DNA of 64,000 nt from Bifidobacterium pullorum subsp. gallinarum (lineage in GTDB: Bacteria; Actinomycetota; Actinomycetes; Actinomycetales; Bifidobacteriaceae). The translations under genes were made by a program, and so were the position numbers. Positions 51,489-60,525 of this stretch are shown here, one piece after another (the first letter of the stretch is position 1; each line of letters starts with the position of its first letter). The notes below the pieces were generated by a model. The model made no database searches. It had not been told where the DNA came from and saw only the letters and a program-made list of their open reading frames with translations. The stretch spans positions 434,001-498,000 of the forward strand of contig NZ_JGYX01000001.1 in NCBI RefSeq assembly GCF_000741215.1. Direction: 5' to 3'.

Positions 51489-52433
51489 ATGAGTAACGCA
51501 ACCGTCGCCGTCGCCGCCAAGGTGAATAAGGACGACATTCCGTTCAATCCGAAGGTGCATTACAAGAAGAAGCCCAGCGACTGGGTGATCGACATCATCA
51601 TCTGGCTGTTGCTCGCCTTCGTGGTGATCGCCGTGCTGTACCCGCTGTGGTTCGTGATCATCTCCTCGTTCTCGAGTCCGAATGCCGTGGCCTCGGGCGA
51701 TGTGACGTTCCTGCCCAAGGACATCACGCTTGCCGGCTACGAGGCGGTGTTCAAGAACGACCAGATCTGGAACGGCTATCTGAACACGATCATCTACACC
51801 GTGCTGGGCACGATCGTGAACCTGGTGGTCACGATCCCCTGTGCGTTCGCGCTGTCCCGCGCCGAGTTCAAGGCGCGTCGCGTGATCATGTTCCTGTTCA
51901 CGGTCACGATGTTCTTCTCCGGCGGCCTGGTCCCGACCTACCTGCTCTACCAGCAGTTGGACATCCTGAACACCCCGCTTGTGTTCATCCTGCCCGGTGC
52001 GATCAGCGCCTACAACGTGATCGTGGCCCGCACGTTCTTCGAGACCTCGATTCCTGAGGAACTGCACGACGCCGCGCAGATCGATGGCATGAGCTACTTC
52101 GGATACTTCTTCCGCATCGTGATCCCGCTATCGAGCGCCATTATCGCCGTAATCGGCCTGTACTGCTTCGTCGCTCATTGGAACGACTACATGACGGGCC
52201 TTATCTACGTCACCGATACCAACAAGTGGCCTTTGCAGAACGTGCTTCAGCAGATCCTGATCGTCAACGCGAGCAGCTCGCAGTCGGCCGCCTCCGCGTC
52301 CGATCAGCAGCAGATCGCCGATCAGCTCAAGTTCGCGATTATCATCATCTCGACTCTGCCTCTGCTGGTGCTCTACCCGTTCCTGCAGAAGTACTTCAAC
52401 AAGGGCGTCATGCTCGGCGCCGTCAAGGGCTGA
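51489..52433 (+). CDS. ABC transporter permease, YtcP type
   Basis: Second permease of the same transporter, 314 residues from the ATG at 51489, which has AAGGGGTG before it; a GTG nine bases earlier is less likely. Six membrane segments, the first at about residues 31-55 (IDIIIWLLLAFVVIAVLY). The EAA loop reads LHDAAQIDGMSYFGYFFRIVIPLS. It starts 12 bases after the stop of the first permease gene. A long-range hairpin follows. Confidence 0.92.
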   Translation: MSNATVAVAAKVNKDDIPFNPKVHYKKKPSDWVIDIIIWLLLAFVVIAVLYPLWFVIISSFSSPNAVASGDVTFLPKDITLAGYEAVFKNDQIWNGYLNTIIYTVLGTIVNLVVTIPCAFALSRAEFKARRVIMFLFTVTMFFSGGLVPTYLLYQQLDILNTPLVFILPGAISAYNVIVARTFFETSIPEELHDAAQIDGMSYFGYFFRIVIPLSSAIIAVIGLYCFVAHWNDYMTGLIYVTDTNKWPLQNVLQQILIVNASSSQSAASASDQQQIADQLKFAIIIISTLPLLVLYPFLQKYFNKGVMLGAVKG

Positions 52434-52476
52434 GCACGACGCGGCCCGGCGGGAGTGCCGTATTCCGCTGGACCGT

Positions 52477-52538
52477 GCGAAACCCCGCGCCGCACGTCGT
52501 TCGTTGCCATGTGTCGACGCCGTGGCACGGGGTTTCGC
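52477..52538 (+). other. Hairpin between permease and YesL genes
   Basis: An 11-bp stem (52477-52487 with 52528-52538) encloses a 40-base loop, followed by the T-rich TTCATTCC. It lies in the 165-base gap after the permease gene. It may reduce read-through into the downstream genes. I see no separate promoter with confidence. Confidence 0.45.
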
Positions 52539-52598
52539 TTCATTCCTCATCATAGGCATTTCGTCATCGTTGACGTTGCATTGCTGAAAGGTACACCA

Positions 52599-53264
52599 AT
52601 GTTGGCTCGATTCGCTGTAGGTTACGAACAGGTCTGTCGCGCGATTCTCACGGCTTTCGTCATCAACGTGGCCTTCATCGTCCATACGGTGATGGGCCTG
52701 GTGGTGGCGGGACTGTTCCCTTCCATAGCCGCCGCATACGCCACGTGGCGTACCTGGATCATCGGCGAGGACCATTGGTGGACCTGCAAGGAGACCTGGA
52801 CGGTGTTCCACCGCGCGTGGAAGGCAGAGTTCCGGCAGTCCAACCTGGCGGGCTGGCCCCAGCTGCTGTTGTGGCTGCTGTTGATCTACGACTATTCGGT
52901 GGTCAACTGGCATGACGCCGGCGTTATGGGATATCTGAGTTCCGGTGTGCTGCTGGTGGTGCTGGTGGTGTACGGCGCGTTCTCGATGCTGTTCTGGGCG
53001 ATCCGCGCGAACTTCGACGAGAATATCCGCTGGTGCGTCAAGATGACCCTGCAGATGTTGCTGTGCCGTCCGCTGTGCACGCTGTGCCTGCTGGTCGGGT
53101 TCCTGATGACCGTGATGGTCTGGCTGACCTGGCCGGGTGTGCTGCTGGCGTTCGGCCTGTCGTTGCCGGTGCTGGTGGCCGTCGGCTGCGTGTACTTCTT
53201 CGGCCGCATCCCCGGGCTGAATGTGCGTGACACCGAGGCATGGAAGGCCCGCCATCCGGCCTGA
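52599..53264 (+). CDS. YesL/DUF624 family membrane protein
   Basis: Protein of 221 residues with about five hydrophobic segments, starting at the ATG preceded by AAAGG. The family occurs almost only beside LplB/YtcP-type ABC transporters and glycosidases in Gram-positive bacteria, as here. The typical family pattern is seen in FPSIAAAYATWR, the WWTCKETWTVFHRAWKAEFRQSN stretch (aromatic-rich) and the later membrane segments. Its function is unknown; an assembly or regulatory role for the transporter has been suggested by its context. Confidence 0.85.
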   Translation: MLARFAVGYEQVCRAILTAFVINVAFIVHTVMGLVVAGLFPSIAAAYATWRTWIIGEDHWWTCKETWTVFHRAWKAEFRQSNLAGWPQLLLWLLLIYDYSVVNWHDAGVMGYLSSGVLLVVLVVYGAFSMLFWAIRANFDENIRWCVKMTLQMLLCRPLCTLCLLVGFLMTVMVWLTWPGVLLAFGLSLPVLVAVGCVYFFGRIPGLNVRDTEAWKARHPA

Positions 53265-53294
53265 ACCATGCCCTAATCGGAGGAGAGTCCAACG

Positions 53295-54734
53295 ATGTGC
53301 CTGTATTACACCCCGGAACATGCCAAGGTGGGCGATGTCATTCCGTTCTTCGACCGGCGCTCGGGCCGGTTCGAGAATTTCTATCTGAAGAACTGGAACC
53401 CGGACGCACCCCGGGAGCAGGTGGTCCACGGCTGGCATCGGATGTCCGGTGCATGGCCGGACCAGATTGAGGAGACGCCGGTGCACATCCTCGGCGGCAC
53501 GGGTTCCGTGGTCGAGATGGATGGCACGTATCACCTGTTCTACTGCACCTTCGATGATAATCCGCAGCGTCAGTGGGTACGCCACGCAATCAGCGAGGAT
53601 CTGACCCACTGGCATGAGGTCGGTGAGGCGTTCGGCCCCGATTCGTCGATCTATGAACCGACCGATTGGCGTGATCCGTTCGTGTTCTGGAACGAGGACG
53701 AGCGCTGCTGGTGGATGCTGGTCGCCGCCCGTCGGCGTGCGTGCAGCGGGCGCAACGGTTGCGTGGGGCTGTGCGTGTCCGACGATCTGCTGCATTGGCG
53801 CGCCGAAGGGCCGTTGTACGCCCCGGATATCCATCCGGCCGCCTATGAGTGCCCCGATATGTTCCGCATGGGGGACTGGTGGTATCTGGTGTTCTCGAAT
53901 TATACGGACGGGTTCGCCACGTACTATCGAATGGCGCGATCACCGCTGGGACCATGGGTGCGTCCCGCAATCGATACCTTCGACTCCCGTGCGTTCTACG
54001 CGGCGAAGACCGGGAGCGATGGGCATGACCGCTACCTGTTCGGCTGGATCCCTACCCGTGGCGAAAACACTTGGGGGTTCGACCCCGCGCCGGAATATGG
54101 CGCGGACTACCGCACGTGGAACTGGGGCGGGTCGATGGTGGTCCATCGGTTGGTGCAACACGCCGATGGCACGTTGGGCACCGCACCTTGTGCGGATTTG
54201 GCGGCGCGAATGGACGCCGCGCCGTCTCGGCCCGTCCGGCTCACTCCGGTGCAGGGAACCTGGCGGACCGAGGGCGATGGGATTACCGGTCATGCGGAAG
54301 GATTCGCCGCGGTTGCAGGCTGTCCGATGCCGGGGCAGGGTGTTCTTTCGACCACCATCCGTTTCACCGGGGATCCGGTGCGGTTCGGGCTGATGATGCA
54401 CATCGATGCATCGTTGACGGACGGCTACTACCTGCAATTCGATCCCCGCCATCAGCGTCTTGAATGGCGTTCCGGACTGCGCATGCACGAACGGGGCGGT
54501 CAGCTCTTCCCGTATGCGGTGGAGATGGAACGACCGTGCGTGCTGGAAGGCGGTCGTGACTACCTGGTTGAGGTGGTCGTGGACGGCGATCAGGCGCACC
54601 TGTACCTGGATCGTGATTACGCCTTCGGCATGAGGCTGTACGATCGTCGCCCCGGCATGGCGGGGTGGTACGTCGAGGGCGGAACGCTCGACGTGCTACG
54701 AATGGGCGTCACCGCGTTCGGGATTGATGCATGA
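53295..54734 (+). CDS. Atypical GH32-family beta-fructosidase
   Basis: Cytoplasmic protein of 479 residues; GGAGGAG precedes the ATG. It has a five-bladed propeller of the GH32 type with the transition-state Asp127 in DWRDP and acid/base Glu185 in YECPD. The usual N-terminal WMNDPNG is replaced by VGDVIPFF, so Asp14 is the likely nucleophile, only 14 residues from the start. This places it in a divergent GH32 group (related to levan- or inulin-disaccharide enzymes) distinct from the enzyme at 56112. A C-terminal beta-sandwich is present (about 330-479). Likely substrate: the fructose disaccharide released by, or fed to, the GH172 enzyme; inferred. Confidence 0.82.
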   Translation: MCLYYTPEHAKVGDVIPFFDRRSGRFENFYLKNWNPDAPREQVVHGWHRMSGAWPDQIEETPVHILGGTGSVVEMDGTYHLFYCTFDDNPQRQWVRHAISEDLTHWHEVGEAFGPDSSIYEPTDWRDPFVFWNEDERCWWMLVAARRRACSGRNGCVGLCVSDDLLHWRAEGPLYAPDIHPAAYECPDMFRMGDWWYLVFSNYTDGFATYYRMARSPLGPWVRPAIDTFDSRAFYAAKTGSDGHDRYLFGWIPTRGENTWGFDPAPEYGADYRTWNWGGSMVVHRLVQHADGTLGTAPCADLAARMDAAPSRPVRLTPVQGTWRTEGDGITGHAEGFAAVAGCPMPGQGVLSTTIRFTGDPVRFGLMMHIDASLTDGYYLQFDPRHQRLEWRSGLRMHERGGQLFPYAVEMERPCVLEGGRDYLVEVVVDGDQAHLYLDRDYAFGMRLYDRRPGMAGWYVEGGTLDVLRMGVTAFGIDA

Positions 54735-54773
54735 GCGGGCATTCCGAGTCATAATACAAGGAGGTGAACTGAT

Positions 54774-55934
54774 ATGACCGGCACTCTGTCGGTGCCGCAG
54801 ATACGGGAGCAGCGAGGAATCCGTATGGTGACGATGAAGGAAGTGGCCGAGGCCGCAGGCGTGTCCATCGCCACGGTCTCCCGAGTGCTCAACGGCAAGG
54901 ACCGTGGACGCATCAAACCGGAAATCGCCCGGGAGATCAAGCGAATCGCCAAGGACCTCGGCTACAGGCCCAATCTGGTGGCCCGCAACCTGAAGACCCG
55001 CAGCAGCCGCATCCTCGGGTTCATCAGCGACGAGATCGCCACCACGCCGTTCGCCGGGCGCATCATGCTTGGCGCGCAGGATGCGGCGCGGGAATTGGGG
55101 TATATCCTGCTGACCGTCAACACCGGCAACGATCCGGACCTGGAACGCCGACAGATCGGCATCGTGCGGCAGTACGGCGCCGACGGCTTCCTCTACGCGA
55201 TGATGTACCACCGCAAGGTGGACATCCCCGAGCAACTCGACGACCTGCCCGTGGTATTGGTGGACGCCGAGGACAGGGCGGGGGCGCGGCCTTCGATCTG
55301 CCCGGACGAGTACGGCATCGGCTATACGGCCACCCGTCGTCTGTTGGATGCCGGGTGCCGGCGCATCGCCTACTTCGGTGCGGATGTGCCGATCGTCGCG
55401 CAGAGCGAACGACTGGCCGGATACCGGGCCGCATTGGATGAATCGCCGATCGGCTATGACGATCGCCTGGTGCTGGCCATCGATGAACACGACGTGTACG
55501 GTGACGTTCCCCGTCTGTTCGACGAGTGCCGTCCGGATGGCGTGTTCTGCTTCAACGATGTGCGCGCCCATCTGGCCTACCGTGAGGCCGATCGGCTCGG
55601 GCTGACGGTGGGGCGGGACCTGTCGGTGGTCGGCGTGGACAACCAGCCGTTCATCGCGGGCATCCTGAGCCCGGCGCTGACCTCGGTGGAACTGCCGCAC
55701 TACGAGATGGGATACTGGAGCGTGCGCAAGCTGATCTCGCTGATCGAGCGTACCGGGGACAGCGCCCTGCCGGAACCATCCATTGCGGAGGGCGGCCCCT
55801 CGCTGCTTGCCGATCTGAACCTCATGTTGCCCGCGGGCATCCATGCGCCGCTGCCGTCATTGACGCAGGACCGGGCGCAGGTCTCGTGCGTGCTGGTGGA
55901 GAAGGACTCCGTGGCCCCTGCGTCGCAGGGCTGA
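54774..55934 (+). CDS. LacI-family transcriptional repressor
   Basis: DNA-binding regulator of 386 residues; AAGGAGGTGA before the ATG is nearly perfect. The N-terminal helix-turn-helix (TMKEVAEAAGVSIATVSRVL) begins near residue 20, an internal GTG/ATG being a possible alternative start. The hinge helix NLVARNLKT and the periplasmic-binding-protein-like sugar-sensing domain follow, with a C-terminal tail of about 45 residues beyond the usual end. It sits between the two fructosidase genes, 39 bases after the first, so it is probably co-transcribed and self-regulated. Its likely site is GGCAAACGATTGCC, found before both transcription units. Confidence 0.92.
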   Translation: MTGTLSVPQIREQRGIRMVTMKEVAEAAGVSIATVSRVLNGKDRGRIKPEIAREIKRIAKDLGYRPNLVARNLKTRSSRILGFISDEIATTPFAGRIMLGAQDAARELGYILLTVNTGNDPDLERRQIGIVRQYGADGFLYAMMYHRKVDIPEQLDDLPVVLVDAEDRAGARPSICPDEYGIGYTATRRLLDAGCRRIAYFGADVPIVAQSERLAGYRAALDESPIGYDDRLVLAIDEHDVYGDVPRLFDECRPDGVFCFNDVRAHLAYREADRLGLTVGRDLSVVGVDNQPFIAGILSPALTSVELPHYEMGYWSVRKLISLIERTGDSALPEPSIAEGGPSLLADLNLMLPAGIHAPLPSLTQDRAQVSCVLVEKDSVAPASQG

Positions 55935-56017
55935 TTCCGAGTCCGTCCGGATGTCATTCCGGATGCGATCATCCGAATAACACGGACGTATTTCCTCGTG
56001 TCGCCTTGTTACGGGGA

Positions 56018-56048
56018 TATACTGGTATCAACAAGGCAAACGATTGCC
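56018..56048 (+). promoter_or_regulatory. Candidate -10 box and LacI operator before the second GH32 gene
   Basis: TATACT (56018-56023) is the same -10 hexamer as at the transporter promoter. GGCAAACGATTGCC at 56035-56048 is identical in all 14 bases to the site at 48640-48653 and begins 11 bases after the -10, near or just past the start of transcription. No good -35 is seen, so an activator or another box cannot be excluded. Confidence 0.68.
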
Positions 56049-56111
56049 ACCAGACGGGGCATGGCAGACCCGACGGCCGACGCCGTCGCCGACCAATGAA
56101 AGGACCCAATC

Positions 56112-57938
56112 ATGAACGCAACGTTGCAGTCGGCCGATTCCTGCGCTTTCGCGGCCGACGGCTACACCCAACTCGACGTCTTCGTCCAGCGCGCTGAACA
56201 GGACCACGCCCCCACCATCCGACTGCATGCGGATGGCGCATGCGTCGCCGAACGCGTCATGGACGCCGACCTGTACCGACAGCGCTTCCAGATCGACCTC
56301 GACCCGCAGGAACGGTACACGCTGGAGGTCGTCGACGCCACCGTACCCTACCTCTACCTGACCGGGGGAGAGAACCTGCTCGACCGCGGCATCCGCGTGC
56401 TCGACGCCGCCACCGGCGACCCCATGGCGGGCGACGGCGCCCCGGACTTCACCGATCCGACCCGCGCCGCCGTGCACTTCGAGCCGCCGGAGCACTGGAT
56501 GAACGACCCGAACGGCCTGTGCCGCTTCCAGGGCCGGTACCACCTGTACTACCAGTTCAACCCCTACGGCTGGGGCTGGGACAACATGCACTGGGGCCAT
56601 GCCGCCAGCCGCGACCTCGTGCACTGGACCTATCTGCCGATCATCCTGGAACCGCAGCGGGAACTGCATACCCGTCGGGGCATCTCCGGCGGCGCGTTCT
56701 CCGGCTCCGCCATCACCATCGACGCCGAAGGCCGCCCCTGCCCGGGCGATGACGCGGCCGCGATCCGCTTCTACCTGACCCGGCATTTCGAAGTGCCGGG
56801 CCAGCCGGACACGGTCGAGGAATGCCAGACCACCTGCGTCAGCACCGACAGCCTGACCGCGGGACCCGAAACCGTCGTCGTGCGGCGCGAGGGCGCGGAC
56901 TTCGGCCGTGACTTCCGCGACTCCAAGATCGAGACCGGTTTCGGCGGCGCGCTGATGATCCTGGCCACCAACCTGCCCTCCGACCAGGTGCCGGCATCGG
57001 GCGAGACCGGCGTCAGCGATGCCAACGAAGGCGGATGGTTCACGCTCTCCCCGCATGGCGAGCCCGATGTCGACCAACCCGATCCGAACCGGATCCCGGC
57101 GATCGTGACCTTCCGCAACGACACCCCCGACCTGGCCGACGACGCCTGGACCTATGTCGGCCCGATGGTGGCCGATCGCGGCTATGCCGAAGGCCGCACC
57201 TACGAGTGTCCGGACGCGTTCCCTCTGGACGGCGCGGACGTGGCCATCGGCGCGATCATGCACATCCGCACCAAGGACGGCTGCTTCCAGCCGATCCGCT
57301 GGTACACGGGGCGGCTGGACGAGCAGGGGCGGCTGGACGTCGGCCATTCCGGTTGGTGCGACTTCGGCGACTGCTTCTACGCGGTGCAGTCCTTCCGCGA
57401 CGACGACGGCCGCCGCATCGCCATCGGATGGCTCGCCGACCACAGCGGGGTGCGTCGCGAGGCCCCCGGCCGGGCCAACGGCGCGATGTCGCTGCCGCGC
57501 GAGCTGCATGTGCGTGACGGCCGACTGTTCAGCCGACCGGTCGATGAGGTCTACGACCTGCTGATCGGCGGCGAACTGCCGATGAGCGGTGAGGACGGCG
57601 ACTGGCAGGTGCCGGGCAACGCCTATTACGCGGATCTCCGTCCGACCGGCGACTGCACGGCGGTGCTCGCCGATACCGGCGAGGTGCGGTGGACCCTGGA
57701 ATGCCATGATGGCGAGGTCAGGTGCTTCAGCCAAGGCGCAGCCAGCGACGATCTGGCCTGCGTGACGCATGTGGATGAGGTCAAGCGCATCGAGGTGTTC
57801 TACGACCACGGCATCATCGAGGTGTTCGTGAACGACGGCGAGGCCGCCGGTGCGATGCTGGCCTATGACGAGCGCAAGAACGGCGGCTTCTCAGTGTCCG
57901 GGGACACCTCCTGCGAGGTGTGCTCGCTGCGCCGCTGA
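56112..57938 (+). CDS. GH32 beta-fructofuranosidase
   Basis: Cytoplasmic fructosidase of 608 residues; AAAGGA precedes the ATG. Residues 1-120 form an additional N-terminal beta domain. The propeller follows with nucleophile Asp132 in WMNDPNG, transition-state Asp270 in FRDSK (RDPK in most relatives) and acid/base Glu365 in YECPD. A C-terminal beta-sandwich ends the protein. It should cleave terminal beta-linked fructose from sucrose, kestoses or inulin-type chains. It is transcribed apart from the transporter operon but shares its operator. Confidence 0.92.
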   Translation: MNATLQSADSCAFAADGYTQLDVFVQRAEQDHAPTIRLHADGACVAERVMDADLYRQRFQIDLDPQERYTLEVVDATVPYLYLTGGENLLDRGIRVLDAATGDPMAGDGAPDFTDPTRAAVHFEPPEHWMNDPNGLCRFQGRYHLYYQFNPYGWGWDNMHWGHAASRDLVHWTYLPIILEPQRELHTRRGISGGAFSGSAITIDAEGRPCPGDDAAAIRFYLTRHFEVPGQPDTVEECQTTCVSTDSLTAGPETVVVRREGADFGRDFRDSKIETGFGGALMILATNLPSDQVPASGETGVSDANEGGWFTLSPHGEPDVDQPDPNRIPAIVTFRNDTPDLADDAWTYVGPMVADRGYAEGRTYECPDAFPLDGADVAIGAIMHIRTKDGCFQPIRWYTGRLDEQGRLDVGHSGWCDFGDCFYAVQSFRDDDGRRIAIGWLADHSGVRREAPGRANGAMSLPRELHVRDGRLFSRPVDEVYDLLIGGELPMSGEDGDWQVPGNAYYADLRPTGDCTAVLADTGEVRWTLECHDGEVRCFSQGAASDDLACVTHVDEVKRIEVFYDHGIIEVFVNDGEAAGAMLAYDERKNGGFSVSGDTSCEVCSLRR

Positions 57939-58001
57939 CCGAGCGGTCACGGCCGGCGCATCCGGCTGATCCCTCTGACCCTTCTGCGGCGGATTCACGG
58001 T

Positions 58002-58059
58002 GGCACTGCATCATATGGTCCGGTTGGGCTGTTCCGACCGATCCCTTTGATGCAGTGCC
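58002..58059 (+). terminator. Long-arm stem-loop after the second GH32 gene
   Basis: A perfect 12-bp stem (58002-58013 with 58048-58059) encloses 34 bases that themselves contain complementary GGTC/GACC. It lies 63 bases after the GH32 stop, followed by the partly T-rich TTCGTGTTG. Probable end of the fructan locus transcript. Confidence 0.5.
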
Positions 58060-58147
58060 TTCGTGTTGCTGCGTCATTTGTGCGACGACCGCAACCTGTG
58101 TGTGCTGTAATGGTGGTATCGGATCTCAGCGGAGAGATGGAGTGCAT

Positions 58148-59206
58148 ATGAGATACTGCATGTATTGTGGAGCGCAAGTGACCGAAGGCGCGAAGTTCTG
58201 CATGTCCTGCGGCAAGTCGGTGCAGGACACGTCCCCTGCGGTCGCTGAGCCACCCGTGGAGGCTACGGCGCCGATCCCGGCAACGCCCATGCCGGCAGCC
58301 TCGACTCCGGCAACGCCCATGCCGGCGGCGTCTGCCCCGGCGGAACCTGCGCCGCCGGCGGCTGCCCCGACGATCCCTGCGCCGGTGGCGCCAGCCCCGG
58401 CGGACCCTGCCCCCGCCGCAACACCGTCGTGGCAGCAGCAGCCTGCGTCATGGCAGCAATCACCGACATGGCAGACGCAGCGGATCCCCCAAGCCGAACA
58501 GTACAACGGCCAGTCATACCAGTATGCGCCGGCGGACGGTGCCTACGCTCCCGCCGGTACGATGGCCGCGCCGCCGAAGAAGCGGTCCAAGGGTGTTGTG
58601 GTAGGCATTGTCATCGCCATCATTGCCGTGATTGCCGCCGTGGTGTTCGGGCTCTGGTGGTTCCTGTGGCGCGGTGACGACCTGAATCCGGCCGGACGGT
58701 ACGCGCTGTCGAACGGCAGCGAGACCTACGAACTGGTCATCGACGACGACGGCGCGTTCAAGGTCTCCGATGTCCTCGGCAGCGGCAGCTATCTGACGGG
58801 TACCATCGGGGAAGGCACCGCTGACGGCGACAACGTGAGATATCCGCTGCGTGACATCAGCGCCTCGACCGTTAACGGCGAGATGACACTGTCCGAGCTG
58901 ATCGGGCAGGCCGATCCCAGCGGTGTCGGCTCGGCCATGGTCGATGCCATCGAGGTGGAGGTCACCGCTCCGAAGAACGCGGCGCACGGCAACATCGTCG
59001 GCACCTGGGGACTGTCTGGATCGCTGCTGACGTTCTCGGCGGAGATCCACATCACCGCGAACGCCGACGGCACGGTAGAGGCCGGTATGACGGCATTCGG
59101 CGAGGATCCGTCCAATGCCACGGGCACCTGGACCGACAACGGCAACGGCCAGTACACCGTGACCTTCGACGACGGTTCGCCGTTGACCGTCACGTTGCCG
59201 CAGTGA
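58148..59206 (+). CDS. Zinc-ribbon single-pass membrane protein
   Basis: Protein of 352 residues. A zinc ribbon (YCMYCGAQVTEGAKFCMSCG) is followed by a Pro/Ala-rich linker of about 90 residues that includes a 30-base direct duplication (from about 58278 and 58308), then a membrane segment (about residues 156-178) and a roughly 170-residue beta-rich domain outside. The general layout is that of the protein at 18365, but the outer domain is different and has no recognised enzyme motif. GGAG stands before the ATG at 58148. It could sense cell-envelope state; this is a guess from architecture. Confidence 0.75.
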   Translation: MRYCMYCGAQVTEGAKFCMSCGKSVQDTSPAVAEPPVEATAPIPATPMPAASTPATPMPAASAPAEPAPPAAAPTIPAPVAPAPADPAPAATPSWQQQPASWQQSPTWQTQRIPQAEQYNGQSYQYAPADGAYAPAGTMAAPPKKRSKGVVVGIVIAIIAVIAAVVFGLWWFLWRGDDLNPAGRYALSNGSETYELVIDDDGAFKVSDVLGSGSYLTGTIGEGTADGDNVRYPLRDISASTVNGEMTLSELIGQADPSGVGSAMVDAIEVEVTAPKNAAHGNIVGTWGLSGSLLTFSAEIHITANADGTVEAGMTAFGEDPSNATGTWTDNGNGQYTVTFDDGSPLTVTLPQ

Positions 59207-59288
59207 GTGGCTGACTGCGATACCGGTCGCGGCGGTCTGGCTAAAGACATGGTCGCCGTAGCACGCGAATGGACCGTGACACATCATA

Positions 59289-59327
59289 CGGGGCGGTCGG
59301 GAATCACCAAGGTTCCCGACCGCCCCG
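59289..59327. terminator. Bidirectional terminator between convergent genes
   Basis: A perfect 15-bp stem (59289-59303 with 59313-59327) with a nine-base loop lies between the stops of the zinc-ribbon gene (plus strand) and the oxidoreductase gene (minus strand). The symmetrical stem can serve both. Confidence 0.8.
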
Positions 59328-59354
59328 CGTTTACGTCGTGGTCCGTGTGATCGA

Positions 59355-60398
59355 TCACTCGAACGGATAAGTCAGACCCCACTGGTTGCGGACCTGATCC
59401 ATCAGCTCCATGATGCGCACCGTGTCGGCATGCGGCATGGCCGCGCACTCGGTCAGGCCGTCCAGGATGGCGTTCGCCGCGTCGGCCACCTGATACTCGT
59501 AGCCGGTCAGTTGCGCCGGCACGTCATGATGCGCCACCAGGGCGTGATCGTTGTTATAGACGTCGATGCCCTCCACGTTGTTGATGTTCTGGCAGACGAT
59601 ATAGCCGTCCGTGCCCCAGATGTAGCCGCCGCGGTCCGAGGAGACGAGCATCGAGGCCTGCGCGGTGGCCATCGTGCCGTCCGCATAGTGCAGGGTGATG
59701 GCGTCGTGCGCGTCCACGCCGGTCTCGTACGGGGTCATCGAGGTCACGATGCGATCGATCGGACGCGGGCCCAGCACCATATCGATGAAGTTCAGCGGGT
59801 ATACGCCGACGTCGAGCAGCGCGCCGCCGGCCAGCATCGGATCGGTCATACGCGCCTTGCCGGACACCGGGTAGCACAGGTTCGCGTCCACCATCTTCAC
59901 CTCGCCGATCACGCCCGAGGCCACGATGTCGTCGATCATGCGGCGCGACGGCATGTAGCGCGTCCAGATGGCCTCGGTGCACAGCAGCCCCGACGCCTCG
60001 GCCACGGCCAGCAGTTCGCGCGCCTGCGCCGCGTTGGCGGTGAACGACTTCTCCACCAGGATGTTCTTGCCGGCCTGCAGACACATGATGCCCTGCTCGG
60101 CATGCAGGCTGTGCGGGGTGGCGATGTACACCAGATCCACCTGCGGGTCGGCCAGCAGCTCCTCATACGAACCGTAGGAGACCGGGAAGCCGTATTGTGC
60201 GGCGAAGGCGGCGGCGCGCTCGCCGTCGCGTGCGGCCACCGCGTACGGGGCCACCAGGTCGGCGTAGTGCGGGTCGGCCGCCATCTTGACCAGCGTGGTC
60301 GCCATCGCATGGGCGATGCGTCCTGCACCGAGGATCGCCACGTTCACCTTGAGATGTTCGGCCTGCGCCTGCGCACGGTTGCCGTTGAGTCTGCTCAT
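59355..60398 (-). CDS. Gfo/Idh/MocA-family oxidoreductase
   Basis: NAD(P)-dependent sugar or polyol dehydrogenase of 347 residues. The start is set at the ATG complementary to 60396-60398, preceded by AAGGAGG on the minus strand; a longer frame upstream has no support. The Rossmann motif AILGAGRIAHAMA opens the protein, VEKSFTANAAQA stands where the family has EKP, and the C-terminal domain with YPLNFID is present. It resembles dihydrodiol or D-xylose dehydrogenase-like members. The substrate cannot be told. A divergent vsr gene starts 127 bases away. Confidence 0.88.
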   Translation of the reverse strand: MSRLNGNRAQAQAEHLKVNVAILGAGRIAHAMATTLVKMAADPHYADLVAPYAVAARDGERAAAFAAQYGFPVSYGSYEELLADPQVDLVYIATPHSLHAEQGIMCLQAGKNILVEKSFTANAAQARELLAVAEASGLLCTEAIWTRYMPSRRMIDDIVASGVIGEVKMVDANLCYPVSGKARMTDPMLAGGALLDVGVYPLNFIDMVLGPRPIDRIVTSMTPYETGVDAHDAITLHYADGTMATAQASMLVSSDRGGYIWGTDGYIVCQNINNVEGIDVYNNDHALVAHHDVPAQLTGYEYQVADAANAILDGLTECAAMPHADTVRIMELMDQVRNQWGLTYPFE

Positions 60399-60525
60399 CG
60401 TTCCTCCTTGAAGTCCGATGGGGTTGGTTATGCCGTCATATTGATGCAACGCTACCCATTGTAGGCGGAGCGGCGGTATGACGGGGGTCCCGATGGGCTC
60501 GGGTCGGATGCGATAATGGGGAATC

